Shown: in pieces, positions 31,900-39,444 of the stretch
How positions within the stretch are numbered: the stretch's first letter is position 1
How the letters are laid out: every line of letters starts with the position of its first letter
DNA from: an uncultured Planococcus sp.
GTDB lineage: Bacteria > Bacillota > Bacilli > Bacillales_A > Planococcaceae
Direction: 5' to 3'
Assembly: GCA_947493585.1 (NCBI GenBank)
Contig: CANLRI010000009.1
Location: 1 to 51,693, forward strand
Length of the DNA: 51,693 nucleotides
The notes under the pieces: model-generated
The model's input: only the letters and a program-made list of their open reading frames with translations
Told to the model about the DNA's origin: nothing
Database searches by the model: none
Position numbers and translations under genes: made by a program

Positions 31900-33963
31900 T
31901 TACAGTTCAAACTCCAAGCCGAGTTCACGGCGAAGTTGTTTGTCTTTGCTCTTTCGACGGAGCTTCGTCGGGGCAGGCGTCTCGTGTTGCTGTTGATGCT
32001 GATCCCGTTCGGCTTGGTCAATCAACTGTTCAATCAGCTCGGTACTAGCTCGCCCTGTCGGGAAGTGAGAAAGGGATTTTTGCTGGCTGCCTAAGCGTTC
32101 AGCAAACCGAGCCTCCGGTTTTGCTTGATAAGCATGATGCGCCATCGCTTGTTTGCTTTGGTCTTTCTTCGCCACTTGCAAGCACGCTTTCAAGGTCGGC
32201 GCTTTTGTCAGCTTGTTCTGTTGCGTGTAGTGCTTCAGTAAATTCGTTTTCATCTCTAATGGGAGTTGCTCGACGTCTTTTAACAGCTTCTCTTTCGCTT
32301 GTGGGAACGTCTCTCGAATCAAGGCATTGAGTTCCTGATCGATGTGTTTCGCTTTCGCCTCGTAGCGTTCAATCAATTGCTGCGTGGTGTTCAGTTTGAC
32401 GGACGTTTCATAAATCGCTTTGAGGTCTGTGCCATCTTTCACTAGCTGTTCTTTTTCACTGCCGAGCTTATTGCGAATCAATGCTTGGATCCGGATTTGC
32501 TCACTGGCTTTCTCGCCTTGTTCACACGCTTTTTTCAATTCCTGCAGCTGCAAATGATGATTCACTTCGTGAGGGGATGGAATGGCTGCCAGGTCGTTCA
32601 TCTGGATTGCGGTGAGGACATTCGACTTGTACGCCACGGTCCGGTCATTATGCGCAAACCGTTCATCGGTTTCTGGGAATAATTCAGCAAAGGCATTATG
32701 GACGATTAAGCTTTTTGCCCGGTATGTTCGTTCGGCATGTGCCACGACTTGATCAACCGTTTGTTGGTCTTTCTCGACGGAATCCGTTAACGCTTCAAAC
32801 GCATCCAAACGCTCGGTAAAGAGCGAACGGAAGTCAGACGAAGTGAATCCTTGTTGCTTCACGACAGAGAAGTTACGCTCTTGATACGCCTTGTGAGAGG
32901 CGTTCAAAATGGCATGCGTGACCTGGGCTTCGACTTGTTTCGGTTCCACTTTGCGTTCTTCCCAGCGATACAATCCTTGCAGCTGATCTTGAACTGAATC
33001 GAATGAGAAGTTGTCTTTCAGACGGCCTTGCATGAAGTGCCAGCTCTTTTCGTAATCCTCGTTCAATTGGGCAGTAACTTCGCTTGTGTGACGATGCAAA
33101 ACAGTCTGAACATCTCTCTGTTTATGCTTAGCAGACAGAAAGGCAATTTTATCATTTAGCTGAGCGATTTCGGCGTTTTTTTCTCGGATTTCTTGATTCA
33201 ATTGATGATAGAACGTCTGCGCTTCGATCCCTTTTTCTTCTAAACGTTTCACGTATTGATATTCATTTCGTTCTAAGCGAACCTCAGCGATTTGGTCGAG
33301 TCCTTGGGCTTCAAACGAAAGCGCCGAAACGGTTTGATCGATGCCATGTTCTTTAAACGATTCATTGATAGCATCCGCATAATGCGTGCGCCATTTCACC
33401 AAGGTTTCGCGTTCGTTCCAATCGGTAGACGGAACGGTTTGATAGACTTTCTCTCCTTTTTTATCGCGAAGGATATCGCCGTTTTGGTCGAATTCGTATT
33501 GACGTGTTTTCTTTTGCCCCCACGAGCCGTCTTCATTGAACGGACGAACCGTCAGCATGATGTGCGCATGCGGATTGTGTTCTTTGTCTCGGTGAATGGC
33601 CACATCTGCGACCATCCCCTCTTCCACAAATTCTTCTTGAACGAATGATTGGACGAGTTCTTGTTGAGCGTCTTCCGGTAACTCGACCGGCAACGCAATC
33701 AAGACTTCACGAGCGAGTTGTGCGTTCCAGGCTTTCTCAATCTTTTCTACTTCGTTCCAAAGTTTTTCGCGTTCTAAGGTCCACTCGGGCGCATGATCCG
33801 GTTTGAGGATGAACGAGACCGGAGCCACTTCGCGCTGCTGATAGCTTTTCATTTCTTCATCACGTTCGGAATACAACTCTTCCCCACTTCGGTAACTGGC
33901 ACTCGCCACGGCGGATTGGGTTTTCTTGCTGATGATATTGGCTTGCAGACGGAAATAGCTCAC
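31900..33963 (-). CDS. mobA: MobQ-family relaxase (MobA/MobL)
   Basis: A 687-residue relaxase with its nicking domain in the first 230 residues. The N-terminal motif has the catalytic tyrosine region SASYRSGEE (21-29), and motif III is the metal-binding triad H124 with NPHAH (130-134). These place it in the MobQ class (RSF1010 MobA, pSK41 Nes, pIP501 TraA). The long C-terminal part is coiled coil and charged, without an obvious helicase or primase. The start is a GTG at 33963 with AGAGGTGAG upstream. oriT is predicted just upstream at 34007-34085. Confidence 0.94.
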   Translation of the reverse strand: MSYFRLQANIISKKTQSAVASASYRSGEELYSERDEEMKSYQQREVAPVSFILKPDHAPEWTLEREKLWNEVEKIEKAWNAQLAREVLIALPVELPEDAQQELVQSFVQEEFVEEGMVADVAIHRDKEHNPHAHIMLTVRPFNEDGSWGQKKTRQYEFDQNGDILRDKKGEKVYQTVPSTDWNERETLVKWRTHYADAINESFKEHGIDQTVSALSFEAQGLDQIAEVRLERNEYQYVKRLEEKGIEAQTFYHQLNQEIREKNAEIAQLNDKIAFLSAKHKQRDVQTVLHRHTSEVTAQLNEDYEKSWHFMQGRLKDNFSFDSVQDQLQGLYRWEERKVEPKQVEAQVTHAILNASHKAYQERNFSVVKQQGFTSSDFRSLFTERLDAFEALTDSVEKDQQTVDQVVAHAERTYRAKSLIVHNAFAELFPETDERFAHNDRTVAYKSNVLTAIQMNDLAAIPSPHEVNHHLQLQELKKACEQGEKASEQIRIQALIRNKLGSEKEQLVKDGTDLKAIYETSVKLNTTQQLIERYEAKAKHIDQELNALIRETFPQAKEKLLKDVEQLPLEMKTNLLKHYTQQNKLTKAPTLKACLQVAKKDQSKQAMAHHAYQAKPEARFAERLGSQQKSLSHFPTGRASTELIEQLIDQAERDQHQQQHETPAPTKLRRKSKDKQLRRELGLEFEL

Positions 33964-34006
33964 GTTCTCTCACCTCTTTTTCTTTTTAAATATCCGAAGG
34001 CGACAA

Positions 34007-34085
34007 CCCAAACCCGGAAGGGCTTTGGACCAGGTCACCACCCCGAATTTCGGGTGGTGTATAACTGGGCACTCGCTTGGAAGCT
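34007..34085 (+). other. oriT: Predicted origin of transfer (oriT)
   Basis: Two hairpins lie upstream of the relaxase: CCAAACCC/GGGCTTTGG (34007-34028) and CACCACCCCGAA/TTCGGGTGGTG (34036-34059). The second is followed directly by TATAACTGGGCACT (34060-34073). The core TAACTGGGCA matches 8 of 10 bases of the MobQ nic-region core TAAGTGCGCA seen in pSK41-type plasmids, and has the same position next to the inverted repeat. Nicking would occur near 34068-34070. The exact base cannot be set from sequence. Confidence 0.7.
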
Positions 34086-34179
34086 CGGATTCATTATATC
34101 ATAATTTTTCCCTTTTTCGTGGATTTTATTTATATATATGTTAAATTATTTATATATAAATAAAAAGGAGTGCAGAACA

Positions 34180-34416
34180 ATGGCAAACAACATTGAAAAG
34201 ATTACGAGCATCGAAGAGCAAATCGAGAGATTAAAGGAAAAGCGAAAGAACTTGGAGAAGCAAATGCAGCAAAACATCGGGGCTGAAGTGCTGAAGATGT
34301 GGAACGTAGAATCAGAACAGGAAGCCATCGAGTGGATTCAAAAGATGGCTGTTCAAGTAAATGGCAGCGAAGAACACCCTGAGGCGTGGGATGGCCATGA
34401 ATCCGAAATCCGATAA
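34180..34416 (+). CDS. Small coiled-coil relaxosome accessory protein
   Basis: A 78-residue protein with an N-terminal coiled coil (IEEQIERLKEKRKNLEKQMQ) followed by an acidic helical tail. AAAAAGGAG precedes ATG 34180; the open frame from 34138 covers the promoter. It is divergent from the relaxase, on the other side of oriT, and overlaps the next gene. A MobC-like nicking accessory role is inference. Upstream, ATTATTTATATATAAATAA (about 34147-34165) is an AT palindrome like one near the XRE gene at 39095. Confidence 0.65.
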   Translation: MANNIEKITSIEEQIERLKEKRKNLEKQMQQNIGAEVLKMWNVESEQEAIEWIQKMAVQVNGSEEHPEAWDGHESEIR

Positions 34417-34660
34417 CCTGGCCAAGTCTCAGGAGCTTAAGAAGCAAATCACCGATCTCCAAAAGAGAAAAAATCAGCTTCAAAACGAAACGCAGCGAAG
34501 AGCGAGCTGGGAACAACGAAAAGCGAGAACGAAACGATTAATCGAGACAGGAGCGCTGGCTGAAAAGTACTTTGAATTGGATGACTTCACAATCGAACAA
34601 CGAGAAAAGATCTTCCAAACATTCTCTGAGTTCGTGAAAAGCAAAATTCAAAAGCGTTAA
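34391..34660 (+). CDS. DUF3847 / MobC-like accessory protein
   Basis: An 89-residue protein, mostly helical. It opens with a coiled coil (LKKQITDLQKRKNQLQNET) and then RKARTKRLIETGALAEKYF, the stretch that characterises DUF3847 and MobC-like mobilisation proteins. It overlaps the preceding gene by 26 bp, so the two are coupled. The start could be ATG 34391 or 34397. It probably helps the relaxase to open oriT. Confidence 0.72.
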   Translation: MAMNPKSDNLAKSQELKKQITDLQKRKNQLQNETQRRASWEQRKARTKRLIETGALAEKYFELDDFTIEQREKIFQTFSEFVKSKIQKR

Positions 34661-34705
34661 GTGTACACTCTTTGAGATTTGAACTGCATTTTATGTGAGA
34701 AACCA

Positions 34706-34768
34706 AAAAAAACACCGGAACTAGGAAGCTCTGTGCAAAACAGACTTCTTCAAGTTTCGGTGTTTTTA
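34706..34768 (+). terminator. Terminator after the relaxosome accessory genes
   Basis: AAACACCGGAACT and AGTTTCGGTGTTTTT form the base of a long hairpin with an inner GAAG/CTTC segment, followed by a T-run. Confidence 0.75.
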
Positions 34769-34786
34769 GTCATATGGTTTTTGCTT

Positions 34787-34804
34787 TTCGACTCGTTCAG
34801 CCGT
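34787..34804. repeat. 18-bp direct repeat, right copy (partner at 28034)
   Basis: TTCGACTCGTTCAGCCGT; 17/18 identity with 28034-28051 in direct orientation. It lies just past the terminator of the accessory genes and so forms the right border of the mobilisation block. Confidence 0.7.
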
Positions 34805-34837
34805 GAAGAAAAAGACAGGAATCTAGAGGCTTTTTTA

Positions 34838-34905
34838 GGGTGAAGCGACACGTAGAGCGCTTTGTAACGTAAGTTACTAGGCGCTCTAGTGCAGTCACCC
34901 GAATT
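34838..34905. other. Three-tier hairpin of unknown role
   Basis: GGGTGA (34838) pairs with TCACCC (to 34900), TAGAGCGC (34853-34860) with GCGCTCTA (34881-34888), and GTAAC (34864-34868) with GTTAC (34873-34877). It is more elaborate than a terminator and lies 0.8 kb from the predicted nic site. It could be a single-strand origin or primase signal. T-rich sequence follows it, so termination is also possible. Confidence 0.5.
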
Positions 34906-34935
34906 GTATTTTTTATAGGGTTTGAAAACTTGTCT

Positions 34936-35088
34936 TCAATTATTATTGAGTTCAATTACAGTCCAATTGTCGAAGTCGAAATTTTGTAACTCACGCTTTT
35001 GTTTTTCAGCATCCTCTAAATTTTCAAAAGTAAGTTCTTGTCCCTCTTTTGTAAGAGTCGTTCCATTTTCAGATCGAATAATGTACAT
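34936..35088 (-). CDS. Very small protein (50 residues)
   Basis: A short frame with an ideal ribosome binding site (AAAGGAG, 8 nt before ATG 35088). It encodes a 50-residue protein starting MYIIRSENGTTLTKEG, with a charged helix in the middle and ending WTVIELNNN. It has the sense-codon character of a real gene and follows the par operon in the same direction, beyond the hairpin at 35132. Function unknown. Confidence 0.6.
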   Translation of the reverse strand: MYIIRSENGTTLTKEGQELTFENLEDAEKQKRELQNFDFDNWTVIELNNN

Positions 35089-35131
35089 GGAAAATTCTCC
35101 TTTCGTGAATAATAAAGATTTTTAATCTCAA

Positions 35132-35176
35132 AAAAGTAGAAATATCTACCTTTGTTAGGTAGATATTTCTACTTTT
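35132..35176 (-). terminator. Terminator of par operon built from the 53-bp repeat core
   Basis: A perfect 19-bp stem (35132-35150 with 35158-35176, loop TTTGTTA) followed on the minus strand by TTTTTT. The arms are AAAAGTAGAAATATCTACC, and the minus strand also reads CTAACAAAGGTAGA across the loop, both being pieces of the 53-bp repeats at 36579. The stop codon of the RHH gene lies inside the stem. Confidence 0.8.
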
Positions 35177-35639
35177 GTATATTTGAATTTGTTGAATCCT
35201 CATTTAGGAACTCTGTCATATATTCAATTTGTTTTTTCTGTCGATCTGTTAATTCATTCTCTTCATAGTAGTCTACAAGCTTAGAAATAATTGCATAGGT
35301 TTTGTTCTCATCCATGAACTTACCTAAGATTCCTATTTTGGTGTGAAGATCATTAGGAAGTTTAATGGATTTCACATTATTATTTTTGCCAACAACGCCT
35401 TTTCTTCTAGTGGCTTTCTTCTTAGGTTTGTTTTCAACGGGCTTGATGTCTGTTTCTGTTTTTTCTATTAGAACATCTGTATTTTTCGGTGCAACTTCAA
35501 TTTCTTCAGTTGGAGATGTGGGCACAGACGGATTCGAAAACTTAAAATCATTGTTACTGGTGACTACCACAGGCGATGGTCTTTCCATAGATTTGGTTTT
35601 CCTTTTAATTAACGGACCTTTTTTAGGGCTTTCAGACAT
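35169..35639 (-). CDS. parB: Ribbon-helix-helix partition partner of ParA
   Basis: A 156-residue protein with a basic N-terminus (SPKKGPLIKRKTKSMERP), a disordered proline/threonine-rich middle, and a C-terminal DNA-binding domain (NNNVKSIKLPNDLHTKIGIL onward) of ribbon-helix-helix type. The layout matches ParG/omega-like centromere-binding proteins of type Ib partition systems. ATG 35639 has GAGGAGGAAG upstream and overlaps the parA stop by 8 bp. It should bind the GTAGA/TCTAC repeats upstream and repress the par promoter. The name parB is used in the functional sense only. Confidence 0.8.
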   Translation of the reverse strand: MSESPKKGPLIKRKTKSMERPSPVVVTSNNDFKFSNPSVPTSPTEEIEVAPKNTDVLIEKTETDIKPVENKPKKKATRRKGVVGKNNNVKSIKLPNDLHTKIGILGKFMDENKTYAIISKLVDYYEENELTDRQKKQIEYMTEFLNEDSTNSNIQK

Positions 35640-36441
35640 TTGTTTCTTCCTCCTCAAATCGAGCAAGCTTCTCTTCCATTTCGTCGACTACATCTAAAAA
35701 TGTTTGATGTGCCTTACGGTCATGATGGTCATCATTTTTAATACCTGTAACGTCCCAGGCTTTTAAACGTTCTAAGTGTTTTATAACATTTGAAAATACG
35801 TTGTCTTCGCCAAATAACTCCGTTGCTCTTTCAACAGTAGTTTGATCGACTCTACCTCCGGCTCTTAAAAGAACTGGAAGAACGCCAAGTACTTGTATCT
35901 CAGCTTCATATTCGTCATGCATAAACTGGAGATAAGAAACATAGGTTTCTGCACCCTCTAAAGAAAGTTCTTGGGCCTGAAGAATAATTAATACATAATC
36001 TGAAGCCATCATTGCATTATCTGAGTAGTCACTGATCGTTGGAGGTACATCAATAAAAATATAATCATAGTTTTCTTTAAGTGGATCTAATAGTCTCTTT
36101 AATAGTGTTATTTGTTCGAGATCTGTTTTGAAGTTTTGGTACAAGAATTTTGAGAAGTTTTTAAAAGATACTGCAGCTGGTATTAAATCAAGATTTTCAT
36201 TAACTTTTAAAATTACATTTTCTAGACTACCTTCTTGAAATCCATCAAATATGGTTTTATTGATTTCGGTAATACCTGCAGAGCGAGCAATTAAAGTACT
36301 TGCATTCCCTTGCGGGTCCATATCCACTAAAAGAACTTTCTTATTGTGAACATTTGCATATTCCCAACTAGTCATTACAGATACTTTAGTTTTTCCTACG
36401 CCACCTTTGAAATTCCCAACCACAATAGTTTTAGCCGTCAT
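35632..36441 (-). CDS. parA: ParA-type partition ATPase
   Basis: A 269-residue Walker-type ATPase without an N-terminal helix-turn-helix, i.e. a short (type Ib) ParA. The deviant Walker A is KGGVGKTK (residues 12-19), with LLVDMDPQGNAS as A' motif and YIFIDVPPTISD as Walker B. It segregates plasmid copies on the nucleoid together with the RHH protein. AGGAG precedes the ATG. Upstream lie tandem TTCTAC boxes and the 53-bp repeat array, the likely centromere. Confidence 0.95.
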   Translation of the reverse strand: MTAKTIVVGNFKGGVGKTKVSVMTSWEYANVHNKKVLLVDMDPQGNASTLIARSAGITEINKTIFDGFQEGSLENVILKVNENLDLIPAAVSFKNFSKFLYQNFKTDLEQITLLKRLLDPLKENYDYIFIDVPPTISDYSDNAMMASDYVLIILQAQELSLEGAETYVSYLQFMHDEYEAEIQVLGVLPVLLRAGGRVDQTTVERATELFGEDNVFSNVIKHLERLKAWDVTGIKNDDHHDRKAHQTFLDVVDEMEEKLARFEEEETNV

Positions 36442-36460
36442 TTTTATTTTCTCCTACCCT

Positions 36461-36535
36461 TCCTAACAAACTTCTACCTAACAAACTTCTACTTCTGTAT
36501 ATTTCTGATAATAACATAAGTAGAAGTTTGTGTAT
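36461..36535 (-). promoter_or_regulatory. par operon operator region
   Basis: Two direct copies of CTAACAAACTTCTAC (starting 36465 and 36478) and a mirrored AAGTAGAAGTTTG (36521-36533) lie just upstream of parA. The TTCTAC/GTAGAA half-sites are those of the 53-bp repeats, so the RHH protein probably autoregulates here. Confidence 0.6.
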
Positions 36536-36578
36536 ATGAGAATTAATTTGTAATAAATTTGTAATATAAGCTCATCAA

Positions 36579-37382
36579 TTCCAACAAAAGTAGAAAAGTA
36601 GAAATATCTACTTCTGCGAGAATGACATTCATTCCAACAAAGGTAGAAAAGTAGAAATATCTACTTCTGTGAGAATAAGATTCATTCCAACAAAGGTAGA
36701 AAAGTAGAAATATCTACTTCTGCGAGAATGATATTCATTCCAACAAAGGTAGAAAAGTAGAAATATCTACTTCTGCGAGAATGATGTTCATTCTAACAAA
36801 GGTAGAAAAGTAGAAATATCTACTTCTGCGAGAATAACGCTCATTCTAACAAAAGTAGAAAAGTAGAAATATCTACTTCTGTGAGAATGATGATCATTCT
36901 AACAAAGGTAGAAATATCTACTTCTGTTAGAAAAAAAGGAGTTTTCATTATTTTTCTTCCCTGTATTATCAAGGTTTCTGAGAAGAGAAGTGATCTTTCT
37001 TAATTTCATGATTCTAACAAAAGTAGAAAAGTAGAAATATCTACTTCTGTGAGAATGACGCTCATTCTAACAAAAGTAGAAAAGTAGAAATATCTACTTC
37101 TGTGAGAATGACATTCATTCTAACAAAAGTAGAAAAGTAGAAATATCTACTTCTGCGAGAATGTTATTCATTCTAACAAAAGTAGAAAAGTAGAAATATC
37201 TACTTCTGCGATAATGATGCTCATTCTAACAAAAGTAGAAAAGTAGAAATATCTACTTCTGCGAGAATGTCGTTTATTCTAACAAAGGTAGAAAAGTAGA
37301 AATATCTACTTTTGCGAGAATGACACTCATTCTAACAAAAGTAGAAAAGTGGAAATATCTACTTCTGCGACCTTGAAAACCT
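36579..37382. repeat. Two blocks of seven 53-bp direct repeats (7+7)
   Basis: Units begin (at the CCAACA/CTAACA element) at 36581, 36634, 36687, 36740, 36793, 36846 and 36899. After an AT-rich gap of about 85 bp they resume at 37014, 37067, 37120, 37173, 37226, 37279 and 37332, each exactly 53 bp apart. Each unit holds two direct GTAGA half-sites and one TCTAC, forming AAGTAGA-AATA-TCTACTT, then a variable GAATGA segment. Unit seven of block one lacks one half-site. 53 bp equals five turns of B-DNA, so all sites face the same side. It is a centromere for the ParA/RHH system and/or iterons for the adjacent Rep. Confidence 0.93.
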
Positions 37383-37466
37383 TGATTTGACGCTATTTAC
37401 ACGATGTTTTCATTCCTATACGGTTAGGAAAAGAAGCATGGTAAGTCAATGAAGGGGAAGGGTTAG

Positions 37467-38978
37467 ATGAATAAATTGGATAAAGTAATAGATACTATTT
37501 TAAAAAATGGAATCTATTCTTATAAAATTAAGAATTCTAAATTAAGCCTTCCACTTCGAGTTGAGGCTGCCAAAAAGGCCAATAAAAGAAAGACTGGAGC
37601 AATTGGTGTGGTTCGATCTAAAGAAGATCTTTCTACACCTTCCGGTGTTAAAGGCTATGTTGTTACGTCCTTAGAAACTCTCTTGGAGGACGCTTTTTTG
37701 GTTTCGCATTGGAATCCCAACGTATTCAACTACATAAGGTATTCAGATGAAAAAAGACGGTTCCTCAAGGGACACGAAGAGAAGAATCTTCAACAGATCA
37801 ATACCTTTGTCGTCGATATCGATACCAAAAAACAGCCGTATACGGAAATCCTGACGGCTGCACTCGATCATAGTGTCGGCGTTCCCACACTTGTCTTGGA
37901 AACCCCGAAGGGATTTCAGGTCTATTTCGTCTTGGAAAAACCGTTGTTCATCAGCAACCAAAACGATTTTCGCGGACTGAAGGTCGCAAAACGTATTTCC
38001 GAAAACATTAAACAGAGCTTGGCCAAGGTCTTACAAGGAGTCGACATCTCCTGTAATGACTTTGGTTTTTTCCGCATGCCGAACGAAGACAATATTCGGT
38101 GGTTTTCTGAAGAGATGGTCTATGACTTTGGCTCGTTGATTGCTTGGTCGAAGCGCCAGGACGACGACCGGGGGAGGGGACTGTTTGTTGTAGCCGATGA
38201 ATCATCGGAGCATGACCCAACACAGACGGCCTGGTTCCAGGAACTGCTGAAGACGCGTCACGTGAAAGGACAATCGGGACAGCTTGGCCGCGATAACCTG
38301 ATGTTCACGCTTGCGCTTGCTTGCTATAGTGCCGGAAAGGGGAAAGGAGAGACGCTGGATTTGCTCGATGAGTACAATTCAGGGCTTGCTTTACCCCTTC
38401 GGCATAGCGAAGTTGAGAAAATCGTCAGAAGCGCCTACAAGGGGCGTTTTAAAGGCGCTCATCAGGATTACATTCAAGAGCTCTTGAACGAGTGGGGGAG
38501 TCACAAGGAGATCGCCATCGAAAACCCGATGGGTGGCTGGTACAAGTTTAAAAAAGAACGCGAAGACCGGAAACGGAGCCATTACGACGAGTGGGAAGAA
38601 GACCTGTTGCAGTTTATTCAAGAAAAGACCTCACTGGATCAACCGATTAATTGGACGACGCAGCGAGAACTCTGCGAATCCGTCGGCATTCCAAGGAGCT
38701 CATTCAATGTATTAATCCAACAGTCGAAAAAAATCCTCATCAAGCGAGCTGGCAAAGGACGTACAGCCCAAACCGGAATTACTTCCGTGGCTGTGCTTCT
38801 TCAGTGTGCGCTCAGTTATCAGCAAACCCATCGGGTTCGGTACAAGGAAGCCCTGCAAATCATTGCGTCTGAACGTCTGAATGAGCGTATCGTTCAAGAT
38901 CTGATCGAAGATGTGGAGTGGGTCCTTGAAAAGCGTTTGTCTGAACCGATAACTGGTAAAAATTTCAATTCTTCTTAA
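37467..38978 (+). CDS. rep: Inc18-type replication initiator (RepE/RepR/RepS family)
   Basis: A 503-residue initiator that follows pAMbeta1 RepE / pSM19035 RepS from end to end: SHWNPNVFNYIRYSDEKRRF, NLQQINTFVVDIDT, FGFFRMPNEDNI, GRDNLMFTLALACYSAGKGK and VEKIVRSAYKGRFKGAHQDY (PriCT-like region). Members direct unidirectional theta replication from a short origin directly downstream of the gene. AAGGGGAAGGG precedes the ATG. The first 90 codons are clearly richer in A+T than the rest, suggesting a mosaic gene. The upstream array may control it. Confidence 0.9.
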   Translation: MNKLDKVIDTILKNGIYSYKIKNSKLSLPLRVEAAKKANKRKTGAIGVVRSKEDLSTPSGVKGYVVTSLETLLEDAFLVSHWNPNVFNYIRYSDEKRRFLKGHEEKNLQQINTFVVDIDTKKQPYTEILTAALDHSVGVPTLVLETPKGFQVYFVLEKPLFISNQNDFRGLKVAKRISENIKQSLAKVLQGVDISCNDFGFFRMPNEDNIRWFSEEMVYDFGSLIAWSKRQDDDRGRGLFVVADESSEHDPTQTAWFQELLKTRHVKGQSGQLGRDNLMFTLALACYSAGKGKGETLDLLDEYNSGLALPLRHSEVEKIVRSAYKGRFKGAHQDYIQELLNEWGSHKEIAIENPMGGWYKFKKEREDRKRSHYDEWEEDLLQFIQEKTSLDQPINWTTQRELCESVGIPRSSFNVLIQQSKKILIKRAGKGRTAQTGITSVAVLLQCALSYQQTHRVRYKEALQIIASERLNERIVQDLIEDVEWVLEKRLSEPITGKNFNSS

Positions 38979-39071
38979 TGGTCCAGTCTGCCAATACATA
39001 TCTGTATACGTGGTGTTTTTATCCGAGTTAGGTATTGGTTATCTATCCATCACTCTTTTGATCGCATCAAA
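38979..39071 (+). other. Candidate oriV downstream of the Inc18-type rep
   Basis: In Inc18 plasmids the origin lies immediately 3' of rep. This gap holds CCAATAC and GTATTGG as an inverted pair, plus an AT-rich centre. It is placed by analogy only; I cannot align it to the known origin from memory. Confidence 0.35.
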
Positions 39072-39096
39072 AAACACCCAGCATGAGCCGAGTGTT
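39072..39096 (-). terminator. Terminator of the XRE gene
   Basis: On the minus strand, right after the stop codon, ACACTCGGC and GCTGGGTGT pair around TCAT (with G-T wobbles), and TTTTTT follows. Confidence 0.65.
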
Positions 39097-39412
39097 AGGA
39101 ATTTTCATCGTTATCGGATTCAGGATTATAGGTTCCGAAGCGTTCATACATCTTTTGAAGCTGCATTTCTTGAAAATCGTCTTTAAAGGCACGCAAAAAG
39201 ATCTCCGTGGGATCGATTTCCAGGATGTTGGCGTAATGAATGAGCCATCCAATCGATACATTCTGTTTTCCACGTTCAATCAGTGAGATGGTGGAACTGT
39301 GAAACTCACTCATGGCATGAATGTCGGTGATGGTTAAGTTTTTCTCTTTGCGAATGCTTTTTAAGGCTTCACCGATTTTTATGTAAAGGTCTTTTTCGTT
39401 TTTAGGGGGCAT
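39095..39412 (-). CDS. XRE-family regulator
   Basis: A 105-residue protein with a Cro/CI helix-turn-helix at about 10-70 (IGEALKSIRKEKNLTITDIH, then SSTISLIERGKQNVS) and a short helical tail. It is divergent from repA, and its promoter region contains ATTTATATATATATA, similar to the AT palindrome before the relaxosome accessory genes at 34180. It may therefore control replication and mobilisation genes together; this is inference. Confidence 0.87.
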   Translation of the reverse strand: MPPKNEKDLYIKIGEALKSIRKEKNLTITDIHAMSEFHSSTISLIERGKQNVSIGWLIHYANILEIDPTEIFLRAFKDDFQEMQLQKMYERFGTYNPESDNDENS

Positions 39413-39444
39413 TGGATGATCCTTTCAAAATTAGACGTATCTGT

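Noticed and set aside
34650..34685. GCGTTAAGTGTACACTC as a fourth dif-like site
   Set aside because: It shares only GTGTAC with the centre of the dif-like sites; the right arm does not match TTTTACGAACG.
36579..37382. Regular repeats that could be taken for a CRISPR array
   Set aside because: Nearly the whole 53-bp unit is conserved with only a few variable bases, there are no unique spacers, and no cas genes are present; the array is an iteron/centromere type repeat.
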